DNA from: Stenotrophomonas beteli
GTDB taxonomy: Bacteria > Pseudomonadota > Gammaproteobacteria > Xanthomonadales > Xanthomonadaceae
Assembly (NCBI RefSeq): GCF_001431665.1
Contig: NZ_LLXV01000019.1
Location: 1 to 64,000, forward strand
Length of the DNA stretch: 64,000 bases
Direction: 5' to 3'
Made by a program: the position numbers and the translations under genes. Below the pieces are notes generated by a model that worked only from the letters and a program-made list of their open reading frames with translations, was not told the origin of the DNA and searched no databases. Numbering within the stretch: position 1 is the first letter of the stretch; the number at the start of each line of letters is the position of its first letter. Shown one piece after another: positions 34,773 to 43,388 of the stretch.

Positions 34773-37400
34773 TCAGAACCGGTAGCGCGCGCCCAGCGAG
34801 ACGAACTGCCCGCGCAGGTTGTACTGGCTGATGTCGAAACCACTGGAGCCACCAGCCGGATCAAACGGCGGGTCCTTGTCGGTCAGGTTCAGCACCGACA
34901 GCGACAGCGTGGTGTTGGCAATGCCTTCGTAGGCCACGTACAGGTCCAGCTGGTGATACGGCTTGATGCGGTTGCGCAGCCCCGGGTTGCTGGTCGTCGT
35001 TGCCACGCGCTGGTCATAGCCGCTCACGTACTGCAGGCTCAGCGTGCTGCTCCAGTCGCCCACTGCCCAGTTCAGCGAGGTGGTGCCGCGGGTGCGCGGC
35101 AGTGCGCCGTGGCGGTTGTTGCCGGCTCCTTCATACGGTGCCTGCCCGGCCACCAGCGGCTGCTTGAAGCTGAGCAGGTGGGTCCAGCTGCCGGCCACGG
35201 TGAAGCTGCCCCAGCCCTCGGTGCGGAAGGTGCGGTTGGCGTCCAGGTCCAGCCCGGAGGTGGTCAGTTCGCCCTGGTTGGCGTACTGGTTGGTGATGAA
35301 CTGGATGCGCCCCTGTGCATCACGCTGAACGCGGCCGGGGAACAGCGTCGGGTTGTCGACGATGAACTGTGCGCTGTCCGGCTTGACCAGGTTGTCCTGC
35401 TCGATGCGATACCAGTCCAGGCCGATGCTGGTATCGCCATCGGGCGACCACACCGCGCCCACATTGAAGTTGCGCGAGCGCTCGGCCTTCAGGTCCGGGT
35501 TGCCGGTGCGGATGTTGGTCACGCCACGGCTGCCGCCGGGCTGCAGCGGATCCAGCGGATCGATCACCGAGCCATAGCTGACGGTCTGGCCCGGCGCGAT
35601 TTCCGGCAGCGAGGGGGCGCGGAAGCCGCGCGAGAACGAACCGCGCAGCAGCAGGCTGTCCAATGGCTGCCAGCGCAGCGCCAGCTTCGGCGAGAACGCC
35701 TTGCCGAAATCATCGTAGTGGTCGCCGCGACCGGCTACCTGCAGTTCCAGCGTGCGGTGCAGCGGCACGCTCAGTTCGGCATAGGCGGCGCTGACCTGGC
35801 GCTCGCCGTTGACCACATTGATGGCCGGGCGCAGTTCGGTGCCCGACAGCACCTGCGCGCTGGTGCGCGCGTCCAGCGATTCCTTGCGGAACTCCGCACC
35901 CCAGGCAAAGCCGACCGTACCGGCGGGCATCTCCCACAGCGAGGTCGAGGCCTTCAGGTTCAACGCGTGCAGCTTGTACCAGCCTGGCCGCTTGGTCTGC
36001 AGGCGCAGGGCGTCCAGCGCCCCCGGCGTGCTGGAGGGATCGAGGAAGTTGTAGCTGCCATCGCGCAGGATCTGCTCGAACGCGTAGCGGTTGACGAAGT
36101 TGTCCACGTATTCGCGCTGCGCGCTCTGTGAAGTCAACGCCGCCACTTCCCAGTCCCAGCGCTCGCCACTGCCGCGCACGCCGGCCAGGGCACGGTAGAA
36201 CACCTGCGTGTTGTCCTTCAGGCGCGGGCCGAGATCGAAGAAGGTGTACTCGAACGGCAGCGGCGCGCTGCCCGGGTTGTTCGGATGACCGACCGGCAAC
36301 ACCGCCGGTACGTCGATCAGGGTGCCGGTGGCCGGGTTGTAGGCGCGCAGGCCGGGGCCGACGGTCAGCGGCGCGCTGAAGATCTGGTCGGCCTTGTTGT
36401 GGCTGTACAGCACGTCAGCGAATGCCTCGACGCTGTCATTGAAGCGGTAGGTCGCACTCAACGACGCCTGCAGGCGCTCGGCACCGGGCTGCAGGGTCTT
36501 GAACGGCTGCGCGTTGAAGGCGCAGGCCTGGCCGGGCAGGGTGCTGCCGAAATCGCTGTAGGGACGCAGCTGGCTGCCGTCGGGGCAGTTGGCGAACGGC
36601 TGCGGCGCGCGTGGGTTGGACAGCCAATTGCCACCGGCGGTGGACCAGCCGGCCAGGCGGCCACCGGGCTTGTTGCGGAAATCGCCGCTGCGGGTATAGG
36701 CGCGCTGATCAGCGTCGAGGCGATCGCGCTTGAGCAGGTCCAGCCCGAACAGCACGTTCCAGCCCTGCTGTTCGAGGTCGCCGAAGCCAGCCAGCAGGCT
36801 GGCCTTGCGTTCGTCGAGGCCGCCCTGGGTGGCGGTACCGAAGCCGCCGCCGACTTCCACGCCCTGGAAGTTTTTGCGCAGGATGATGTTGATGACGCCG
36901 GCGATGGCATCGGAGCCGTACACCGCCGAGGCACCATCCTTCAGCACTTCGATGCGTTCGACCGCGCTGATCGGCAGCGCGTTGAGGTCGACGAAGGTGT
37001 CCTGGGTATTGAGCGCGAAGCCGAAGTTGGAGACGCGGTAGCCATTGACCAGCACCAGCGTGTTCTTCGGCGACAGGCCACGCAGGCCGATCGAGGCCGA
37101 GCCCGCGGCGAAGCTGCCGGTGTACTGCTCGTCGAAGCTGTTGCCGGCATTGGCCGACAGGTTGCGCAGCACGTCGGTGAGGGTGGAGCGGCCGGTCTGC
37201 TCGATCTGTTCGCGGCTGACGATCTGCACCGGGTTGGGCCCGGCGGTATCGCTGCGCTTGATGTTGGAGCCGGTCACTAGCACGGTGCCGAGGGTGGTGC
37301 TGTCCTTGCCGGCATCGGCGGATTCAGCGGCGCCGGCGGCGCCGGCGGTAAGGCCCAGCGCGATGGCGCCGGCAAGCAGGTTCAGGGTGGTGCGGTACAT
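34773..37400 (-). CDS. TonB-dependent receptor
   Basis: 875 residues. Signal peptide MYRTTLNLLAGAIALGLTAG, cleavage near AAGAAES. TonB box region STTLGTVLVTGSNIKR; plug with RSTLTDVLRNLSANAGN, GSASIGLRGLSPKNTLVLVN, VERIEVLKDGASAVYGSDAI and GVINIILRKNF. A large beta-barrel follows, ending FVSLGARYRF. It belongs to the large TonB receptors that are abundant in Xanthomonadales; the substrate cannot be read from the sequence and need not be iron. No Fur-like box was seen upstream. Confidence 0.88.
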   Translation of the reverse strand: MYRTTLNLLAGAIALGLTAGAAGAAESADAGKDSTTLGTVLVTGSNIKRSDTAGPNPVQIVSREQIEQTGRSTLTDVLRNLSANAGNSFDEQYTGSFAAGSASIGLRGLSPKNTLVLVNGYRVSNFGFALNTQDTFVDLNALPISAVERIEVLKDGASAVYGSDAIAGVINIILRKNFQGVEVGGGFGTATQGGLDERKASLLAGFGDLEQQGWNVLFGLDLLKRDRLDADQRAYTRSGDFRNKPGGRLAGWSTAGGNWLSNPRAPQPFANCPDGSQLRPYSDFGSTLPGQACAFNAQPFKTLQPGAERLQASLSATYRFNDSVEAFADVLYSHNKADQIFSAPLTVGPGLRAYNPATGTLIDVPAVLPVGHPNNPGSAPLPFEYTFFDLGPRLKDNTQVFYRALAGVRGSGERWDWEVAALTSQSAQREYVDNFVNRYAFEQILRDGSYNFLDPSSTPGALDALRLQTKRPGWYKLHALNLKASTSLWEMPAGTVGFAWGAEFRKESLDARTSAQVLSGTELRPAINVVNGERQVSAAYAELSVPLHRTLELQVAGRGDHYDDFGKAFSPKLALRWQPLDSLLLRGSFSRGFRAPSLPEIAPGQTVSYGSVIDPLDPLQPGGSRGVTNIRTGNPDLKAERSRNFNVGAVWSPDGDTSIGLDWYRIEQDNLVKPDSAQFIVDNPTLFPGRVQRDAQGRIQFITNQYANQGELTTSGLDLDANRTFRTEGWGSFTVAGSWTHLLSFKQPLVAGQAPYEGAGNNRHGALPRTRGTTSLNWAVGDWSSTLSLQYVSGYDQRVATTTSNPGLRNRIKPYHQLDLYVAYEGIANTTLSLSVLNLTDKDPPFDPAGGSSGFDISQYNLRGQFVSLGARYRF

Positions 37401-37535
37401 GGAAGCGACAACGCCGAACGGGGGAGGAGCCGTCAGTACCGCATGCAGGCAAGTACGCCTTCCAATGACGAAAGCGCATTCAGTTATACATCACAGGTTC
37501 TTAACGAAAGTAAGCGCTGGTCCGCACGCCTCCTG

Positions 37536-37574
37536 GGGGTCAGATCCCTTTCCAGCGGAAAGGGATCTGACCCC
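37536..37574. repeat. 39-bp palindrome GGGGTCAGATCCC family
   Basis: GGGGTCAGATCCCTTTCC, AGC, then the exact complement arm GGAAAGGGATCTGACCCC: an 18-bp perfect stem. It lies 13 nt beyond the end of the minus-strand oxidoreductase (37588) and 135 nt upstream of the TonB receptor start, so it likely terminates the former. A shorter relative is at 45375-45393. Confidence 0.8.
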
Positions 37575-37587
37575 GGTTGTCCGAGTC

Positions 37588-38565
37588 TCAGGGACGCAGC
37601 AGTACCTTGCCGTTGCGGCCCGAGCCTCCTGCGACCTTCACTGCCTGGGCAATGTCGTCCAGTGCGAAGACCTGCTCCACCGGCAGTGTCAGCTCACCAC
37701 TGGCCGCACGCTTCAGCAGTTCGCCCACCAACCGGCGCTTGTCCTCCACCGCCATCGCCTGGCTGACCTTGCTGCCCCAGAAGCCCTTCACCGTGGCTTC
37801 CTTGTAGATCAGGCCGCCGGCGGGGATGTGCATCGGCTGGCCGCTCATCACACCGAACGACACCAGGGTGCCATGGTGGCCGAGCAGGTCGACCAGGTCA
37901 CCGCTGGCGTCGCCGCCGATGGAATCCACCGCGGCGGCCGCCTGTTCTTCGCCGGTCGCCTCACGCACGCGATCTTTCCAGCCATCTACCGAGGTGTCGA
38001 ACACATGATCGATGCCCAGCGCCTGCAGCTGCGCGACCGCATCGGCGTTGCGCACCAGGTTGGCCACATGCACGCCACGCGCCCGCGCCAGCATTGCCAG
38101 CGACTTGCCCACCGCGCCGTTGGCGGTGTTCTGCACGATCCACTGGCCGGGCTCGACGTGCAGGAACTCCAGCAGCATCAGCGCGCTCAGCGGCATCGCG
38201 ATCAGCTGTGCGGCCATTTCGTCGGGGATGGCGTCCGGCATCGGAATCACCATGCGTGCCGGTGCGATGAATGCTTCGGCCCAGGTGCCGTGCACCGAGG
38301 CGGCGGCCACGCGCTGGCCGATCTGCAGGCCCTCGACCCCTTCGCCCAGTGCATCGACCACGCCCAGTGCCTCACTGCCAGCGATGGCCGGCAGCGTCGG
38401 CTTGTAGCCGTACAGGCCACGCACGGTCAGCAGGTCATGGTTGTGGATCGAGGCCAGCACGGTGCGGATGCGCACCTCGCCGGGGCCGGGCTCAGGCAGC
38501 GGCGCATCGGCAATGGCAAGGACGTCGGCCGGATCGCCGAAGGAGGGGTACTGGGCAGCGCGCAT
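37588..38565 (-). CDS. zinc-independent quinone oxidoreductase-like MDR protein
   Basis: 325 residues from ATG 38565 (MRAAQYPSFGDPADVLAIAD). GroES-like N-terminal domain (PEPGPGEVRIRTVLASIHNH, GSEALGVVDALGEGVEGLQIG), then a Rossmann domain with VQNTANGAVGKSLAMLARA in place of the usual G-x-G-x-x-G (NTANGAVG), as in the crotonyl-reductase/quinone-oxidoreductase branch. Ends KVAGGSGRNGKVLLRP. No structural-zinc cysteines. Uses NADPH by family; substrate unknown. Confidence 0.83.
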   Translation of the reverse strand: MRAAQYPSFGDPADVLAIADAPLPEPGPGEVRIRTVLASIHNHDLLTVRGLYGYKPTLPAIAGSEALGVVDALGEGVEGLQIGQRVAAASVHGTWAEAFIAPARMVIPMPDAIPDEMAAQLIAMPLSALMLLEFLHVEPGQWIVQNTANGAVGKSLAMLARARGVHVANLVRNADAVAQLQALGIDHVFDTSVDGWKDRVREATGEEQAAAAVDSIGGDASGDLVDLLGHHGTLVSFGVMSGQPMHIPAGGLIYKEATVKGFWGSKVSQAMAVEDKRRLVGELLKRAASGELTLPVEQVFALDDIAQAVKVAGGSGRNGKVLLRP

Positions 38566-38694
38566 GAGCGATGTTCCGAAGAAAGTGATGTTGTAGCGAA
38601 CTGGGGACGCAGGGGATGTCGACAAGGTGTCGCCGCTGCAACACGGCGTCCTGCGACGGATCGTCGCGGCATGTCGTGATTACCGCATCTTGTG

Positions 38695-38723
38695 TTGACG
38701 GTTTGGAGTATCCCCACTATGTT
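38695..38723 (+). promoter_or_regulatory. sigma70-type promoter for the nrdAB operon
   Basis: TTGACG at 38695-38700, a 17-bp spacer and TATGTT at 38718-38723: a good housekeeping promoter. A start near 38730 would give a 5' leader of about 265 nt before nrdA. Confidence 0.65.
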
Positions 38724-38729
38724 GTGGCC

Positions 38730-38995
38730 GTCACTCCCGGTCAGCCGCCGCCGCCGGACATGCAGCAAACGTCCCGCGGCCCGCCCCTGAAGGCTTGCCG
38801 TGTCGACGCGGCCGCCTTCGTGCGGACCCAGATCGCCCCCACGGCCCGGATACCGGCCGCAGGCGCAGGCTATCGCCGACGACCTGGTGTTCCCGCGCTT
38901 TGGCATACCACCCGATCGCCCCGTGCGCCGGTATCGCGTGCAGGGCTGCCACGGCATCGACGCCGCTGTGCGTGCGAGCCTGGAGACGCAGGACC
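38730..38995 (+). other. long 5' leader of nrdA
   Basis: About 265 nt between the predicted start and the nrdA ATG, GC-rich, with no gene of its own. The nrdA frame is open through part of it (from ATG 38795), but that extension has no similarity to RNR and is Arg/Pro/Ala-rich, so it is probably untranslated. No cobalamin riboswitch features were recognised. Confidence 0.5.
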
Positions 38996-41359
38996 ATGAC
39001 CGACAACACCTACCGCGCGGCCGATCTGGCCGGCGCCGGCGACGCTTTGCGCGCTGGTGGCGAGCGCGTGCCGACCTGGATCACCAAGGAGGCCGGCAAC
39101 CGTCGCCTGCCGTTCGACGCCGAGCGCCTGCAGCGCAGCATCGATGCGGTGCATGCCGAGTTCCCGCAGCTGGACGTGAGCGACTATCGCCGCGTGGTGC
39201 AGGCGATGGTCGAGCGCAAGACCAGCCTCAGTGCCGATGATCTGGTCGACCTGCTGATCCGCGAGGCCGAATCGCGCGTGGACCTGGTCGCGCCCGAGTG
39301 GGAACAGTTCGCTGCGCGCATCTACCTGCGCCGCCTGTACAAGCGCGCCAGCCGCAACCGCTTCTACGATGTCAGCCTGAAGTACGGCTCCTACGTGGGA
39401 CTGCAGGAAAGCCTGGCTGATCGCGGCATCTACAGCAACGACATCCTGCGCTGCTACTCGAAGGAAGAGTTGCAGCAGGCCGGCGGGATGATCGATCCGG
39501 AACGCGACCGGCTGTTCGCCTACAACGGCCTGTACCTGCTGGCCACGCGCTACCTGGCCAGCGACCGCAGCCGCGAGGTCTACGAACTGCCGCAGGAGCG
39601 CTGGCTCACGATCGCGCTGTACCTGATGCAGGAGGAAAAGCCGCGCGAACGCCGCATGCAGCTGGTCGGCGAGGCGTACTGGGCGCTGTCCAACCTGTAC
39701 ATGACGGTAGCCACGCCGACCCTGGCCAACGCCGGCAAGGTCGGCGGCCAGCTGTCGAGCTGCTTCATCGACACGGTGGACGACAGCCTGCAGGGCATCT
39801 ATGACTCCAATACCGATATCGCCCGTGTGTCCAAGCATGGCGGCGGCGTGGGTGCCTACCTGGGCTATGTGCGCAGCAGTGGCGCACCGATCCGTGGCGT
39901 ACCCAATTCCTCCGGCGGCGTGGTGCCGTGGATCAAGCAGCTGAACAACACCGCGGTGTCGGTTGATCAGCTTGGCCAGCGCAAGGGCGCGGTGGCGGTG
40001 TATCTGGATATCTGGCACCGCGACATCGAAGCGTTCATGGACCTGCGCCTCAACAACGGCGACCAGCGGCTGCGCGCGCACGATGTGTTCACCTCGGTGT
40101 GCGTGCCCGACCTGTTCATGGAAGCGGTCGAGCGCCGCGCCGACTGGTACCTGTTCGACCCGCACGAGGTGAAGCAGGCCAAGGGCTGGTACCTGCAGGA
40201 CTTCTACGATGAGACGCGCGGTGCGGGCAGCTTCCGTGACCGCTATGCCGAGCTGGTGGCGGATGAGCGCATCAGCCGCCGCACGGTGAAGGCCATCGAT
40301 CTGTTCAAGCGGATCATGCTCAGCCAGCTGGAGACCGGCAACCCGTTCCTGTTCTACCGCGACGAGGTCAATCGCCGGAATCCGAACAAGCACGCGGGCA
40401 TGATCCATTCCAGCAACCTGTGCACCGAGATCCTGCAGAACATGAGCCCGACGCGGATGATCCAGGAGATCGTCAGCGGCGACCAGATCGTTACCACGCG
40501 CCGCGCCGGTGACTTCGTGGTCTGCAACCTGTCCTCGATCAATCTCGGCCGCGCGATCAGCGCACCGGATGACCTGCTGGCCACCGACGTGCTGGAGCGC
40601 CTGATCCCGATCCAGGTGCGCATGCTCGACAACGTGATCGACCTCAACGCGCTGCCGGTACCGCAGGCCACGATCACCAATCGCAAGTACCGCGCCATCG
40701 GCCTCGGCACCTTCGGTTGGCACCACCTGCTGGCGCAGCAGGCGATCCAGTGGGAATCACCGGATGCCGAAGCGTTGGCCGACCGTCTCTACGAGCGCAT
40801 CAACTTCCTGACCATCCAGGCCAGCATGCAGCTGGCCAGGGAAAAGGGCAGCTATCCGATGTTCACTGGCAGCGACTGGCACAACGGCCGCTACTTCCGC
40901 GACCGCGACTACAGCGGCGCCACGTGGGACAGCCTGGCCCGCGAGGTCGCCACGCATGGCCTGCGCAACGGCTGGTTGCTGGCGGTGGCGCCGAACATGA
41001 GCACCGCGCAGATTGCCGGTTCCACCGCCTCCATCGACCCGATCTACAGTGCGTTCTACTACGAGGAAAAGAAAGACTTCCGGCGGCCGGTGGCGGCGCC
41101 GGGCCTGTCGCTGGAAACCTGGCCGTACTACGAGAAGGGCGCCTACAAGGTCGACCAGTTCGCCAGCGTGCGCCAGAACGCGCGCCGCCAGCGCCATGTC
41201 GACCAGTCGATCAGCTTCAACCTGTACGTGCCCAGCACCATCCGCGCCAGCACGCTGCTGGAGCTGCATCTGACGGCGTGGCGCGAGGGGCTTAAAACCA
41301 CCTACTACGTGCGCTCCAACGACATCGACATCAGCGAATGCGAGTGGTGCGCCAGCTGA
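38996..41359 (+). CDS. nrdA: ribonucleoside-diphosphate reductase, large subunit
   Basis: 787 residues from ATG 38996 (MTDNTYRAADLAGAG). The catalytic cysteines are visible: SSCFIDTVDD, the thiyl Cys with its Glu in NLCTEILQN, and the C-terminal pair CEWC at residues ~783-786. NLSSINLGR and GLGTFGWHHLL are typical. The N-terminal ~90 residues align with an ATP-cone, but its K-R-D-G-type nucleotide motif is replaced by TKEAGNRRLPF, so dATP overall inhibition may be weakened or lost. Operon: nrdA, nrdB, flavodoxin, thioredoxin. Makes deoxynucleotides aerobically. Confidence 0.95.
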   Translation: MTDNTYRAADLAGAGDALRAGGERVPTWITKEAGNRRLPFDAERLQRSIDAVHAEFPQLDVSDYRRVVQAMVERKTSLSADDLVDLLIREAESRVDLVAPEWEQFAARIYLRRLYKRASRNRFYDVSLKYGSYVGLQESLADRGIYSNDILRCYSKEELQQAGGMIDPERDRLFAYNGLYLLATRYLASDRSREVYELPQERWLTIALYLMQEEKPRERRMQLVGEAYWALSNLYMTVATPTLANAGKVGGQLSSCFIDTVDDSLQGIYDSNTDIARVSKHGGGVGAYLGYVRSSGAPIRGVPNSSGGVVPWIKQLNNTAVSVDQLGQRKGAVAVYLDIWHRDIEAFMDLRLNNGDQRLRAHDVFTSVCVPDLFMEAVERRADWYLFDPHEVKQAKGWYLQDFYDETRGAGSFRDRYAELVADERISRRTVKAIDLFKRIMLSQLETGNPFLFYRDEVNRRNPNKHAGMIHSSNLCTEILQNMSPTRMIQEIVSGDQIVTTRRAGDFVVCNLSSINLGRAISAPDDLLATDVLERLIPIQVRMLDNVIDLNALPVPQATITNRKYRAIGLGTFGWHHLLAQQAIQWESPDAEALADRLYERINFLTIQASMQLAREKGSYPMFTGSDWHNGRYFRDRDYSGATWDSLAREVATHGLRNGWLLAVAPNMSTAQIAGSTASIDPIYSAFYYEEKKDFRRPVAAPGLSLETWPYYEKGAYKVDQFASVRQNARRQRHVDQSISFNLYVPSTIRASTLLELHLTAWREGLKTTYYVRSNDIDISECEWCAS

Positions 41360-41373
41360 CCGCCGCGACTCCT

Positions 41374-41435
41374 GTAGAGCCGAGCCCATGCTCGGCTCAG
41401 ACGCGAAGAGCAGCCGAGCGTGGGCTCGGCTCTAC
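41374..41435. repeat. SMAG-type REP pair between nrdA and nrdB
   Basis: GTAGAGCCGAGCCC, ATG, and CTCGGCTC form one unit; its inverted partner ends GGGCTCGGCTCTAC. The two also pair with each other into one long hairpin. Placed between the cistrons 15 nt after nrdA, it could set the nrdA:nrdB mRNA ratio. Confidence 0.85.
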
Positions 41436-41469
41436 ATCTGCAATGCACGTAACACGAAGGTAGACGACC

Positions 41470-42510
41470 ATGGCAACCTCCCTCGACCGCATCAAGATCC
41501 TCGAACCGCGCCATCCCAACCGCAGCACCGGCATCATCAACGGCCGTACCAGCGGCATCCTGAACTGGAACGACATTCCGTACCCGTCGTTCTATCGGGC
41601 CTACAAGGAGCTGTCGACCAACTTCTGGATCCCCGACGAAGTGGACATGAAGCTGGACGCGCGCCAGTACGGCGAGCTGTCCGGGCGCGAGAAGAACGCC
41701 TACGACTCGATCATCGGCCTGCTCGCCACGCTCGATTCGCCGCAGACCCGCTTCATCTACAACGTGGCCGAGTACATCACCGACCCGGCCGCGCATGCCA
41801 ATGCGGCCATCATCGGCCAGCAGGAAGTGATCCACAACGAGAGCTACAGCTACGTGCTGGCCTCGATCACCGACCTGCCGAACCAGAACCGCATCTTCGA
41901 GATCGCCCGCACGCACCCGACCATCATCAAGCGCAACGCGCCGATCATGGGCGCGTATGACGATTTCATGCGTGAGAAGACCGCCGAGACGCTGCTGAAG
42001 TCGCTGATCCAGTCGTCGATCCTGGAGGGCATCAATTTCTATTCGGGCTTCGCCTACTTCTACAACATGGTGCGGCAGAACCGCATGACCGGCACCGGCA
42101 AGATCATCAGCTTCATCAACCGTGACGAGCTGGCCCATACCAAGTTCATCAGCGAGCTGATCCGCGCGATCGTCGGCGAGAACCCGGAACTGCAGACCCA
42201 CGAGCTGACCGATTACGTGCACGGCGCATTCCAGCATGCCATCGAGCTGGAGACCCAGTGGTCGTCGGAAGTGCTGGACGGCATCGACGGCATCGATGTC
42301 GAGGAAATGACGCGTTACGTGAAGTACCGCGCCAACAAGATGGCCGGCATGCTCGGTATCGAGCGCCTGTACAGCGATACCACCGACAACGTGATGCCGT
42401 GGATCAAGGCCTACGCCGACAACTTCACCGAGACCAAGACCGACTTCTTCGAGATGCGCAATGCAAGCTACAAGAAGACCAATGTCGACAACGGCTTCGA
42501 CGATCTCTGA
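41470..42510 (+). CDS. nrdB: ribonucleoside-diphosphate reductase, small subunit
   Basis: 346 residues. All six di-metal ligands appear: Asp in LATLDSPQTRF, Glu and His in GQQEVIHNESYSY, Glu in LEGINFYSGF, and Glu and His in NRDELAHTKF. The radical Tyr is present (Glu-x-x-His-x-x-x-Tyr). The C-terminal tail NVDNGFDDL would dock to NrdA. The metal (Fe-Fe or Mn) cannot be told from the ligands. The flavodoxin gene begins inside its 3' end. Confidence 0.95.
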   Translation: MATSLDRIKILEPRHPNRSTGIINGRTSGILNWNDIPYPSFYRAYKELSTNFWIPDEVDMKLDARQYGELSGREKNAYDSIIGLLATLDSPQTRFIYNVAEYITDPAAHANAAIIGQQEVIHNESYSYVLASITDLPNQNRIFEIARTHPTIIKRNAPIMGAYDDFMREKTAETLLKSLIQSSILEGINFYSGFAYFYNMVRQNRMTGTGKIISFINRDELAHTKFISELIRAIVGENPELQTHELTDYVHGAFQHAIELETQWSSEVLDGIDGIDVEEMTRYVKYRANKMAGMLGIERLYSDTTDNVMPWIKAYADNFTETKTDFFEMRNASYKKTNVDNGFDDL

Positions 42511-43003
42511 GCCGCGCAGGGCGCTGCGCATCCTGGTGGTGGTCGCTTCGCTGAGCGGCAATACCCGCGAGCTTGGCCGGCAGATCGCCGGGCACTGCCG
42601 CGCTGCCGGCCATGCCGTGTATTGGCAGGAGGCTGACGACCTGCGCCAGATACCGCCACTGGCCGCCGACGAGGCCGACCTGGTGCTGCTGGGCTGCTGG
42701 ACCGACAACGCCGGGCGCACACCCTCCGAAATGAAGGGCTGGGTGGCTGGCATCGCCGAGCGCGGCGAGCGGCCACGGCAGCTGGCCGTGTTTGGCACCG
42801 GCGAGAGCCAGTGGGGCCAGGAGTACTACTGCGGCGCTGTCCACCGGCTGATCCGCTATTTCCACAGCGACTACCCCGCGCTGGAGATCGAACAGATGCC
42901 GCACGGCGAACGCCACGCCGCGGCCATCAATGCCTGGACCGATGCGGTCCTGGCCCACTACTGGAGCACCACCGATGCAGATCATCGACGCCACCACGCC
43001 TGA
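42482..43003 (+). CDS. flavodoxin-domain protein in the RNR operon
   Basis: 173 residues from ATG 42482, overlapping the nrdB end by 29 nt in another frame. Flavodoxin fold: LRILVVVASLSGNTRELGRQ is the phosphate-binding loop, DLVLLGCWTDNAGRTPSEMK the 60s loop and LAVFGTGESQWGQEYYCGAV the 90s loop. It resembles NrdI-type or short flavodoxins. Likely role: deliver electrons or an oxidant for building the NrdB cofactor (NrdI role) or keep RNR reduced. Position rather than motif makes the RNR link. Confidence 0.8.
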   Translation: MSTTASTISEPRRALRILVVVASLSGNTRELGRQIAGHCRAAGHAVYWQEADDLRQIPPLAADEADLVLLGCWTDNAGRTPSEMKGWVAGIAERGERPRQLAVFGTGESQWGQEYYCGAVHRLIRYFHSDYPALEIEQMPHGERHAAAINAWTDAVLAHYWSTTDADHRRHHA

Positions 43004-43301
43004 GCAGTTCCAGCAGTTGCTGGCCGAGCACCCGCGGGTGCTGGTGGATTTCCACAAAGAGCAGTGCCCGGGATGCCGGATGCTGGAAATGTCACTGCAT
43101 CGCGTAGCCAACAGCGTGGCGGGGCAGGGCACGACCCTGCTGCGCGTGCAGTTGGAAGTACTCGGTGAGGCATTCTTCAGGGAGCTGGGGCTGCGGCAGA
43201 CGCCGACGCTGTCCCTGTTCCGTGACGGTGACGAACGCACGCGCCTGGCCGGGTTCCAGTCGCCGCAGCAGATCGAGGCCGCGATCGCGTTGCATTTGTA
43301 G
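42975..43301 (+). CDS. thioredoxin-like protein (CPGC)
   Basis: 108 residues from ATG 42975, overlapping the flavodoxin end by 29 nt. Thioredoxin fold with VLVDFHKEQCPGCRMLEMSL (active site C-P-G-C), the cis-Pro in LRQTPTLSLFRDGD, and a C-terminal helix. CPGC differs from the standard CGPC, so its redox potential may differ; it could serve as the dedicated reductant of the NrdA C-terminal cysteines. The stop TAG is the TAG of a SMAG GTAG end. Confidence 0.85.
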   Translation: MQIIDATTPEQFQQLLAEHPRVLVDFHKEQCPGCRMLEMSLHRVANSVAGQGTTLLRVQLEVLGEAFFRELGLRQTPTLSLFRDGDERTRLAGFQSPQQIEAAIALHL

Positions 43302-43365
43302 AGCCGGGCCATGCTCGGCTGCTGTTCGTGCGGTGTGCGATGAGTCGAGCATGGCTCGACTCTAC
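43298..43365. repeat. SMAG-type REP pair overlapping a stop codon
   Basis: GTAGAGCCGGGCCATGCTCG begins at 43298 and its inverted partner ends GAGCATGGCTCGACTCTAC at 43365. The T-A-G of the first unit is the stop codon of the thioredoxin gene. It lies between convergent genes and probably terminates both. Confidence 0.85.
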
Positions 43366-43388
43366 AACGGCGTCCCTGGCATTTCGCG

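Noticed and set aside
38711..38726. Possible NrdR box (CCACTATGTTGTGG) at the nrdA promoter
   Set aside because: The half-sites are 6 bp apart where the NrdR consensus needs 8, and only one site is present; NrdR boxes usually come in pairs. The segment is better explained as the -10 region.
38730..38995. Cobalamin or other riboswitch in the nrdA leader
   Set aside because: No B12-box-like sequence or recognisable conserved core was found, and the enzyme is a class I RNR with no need for B12 control.
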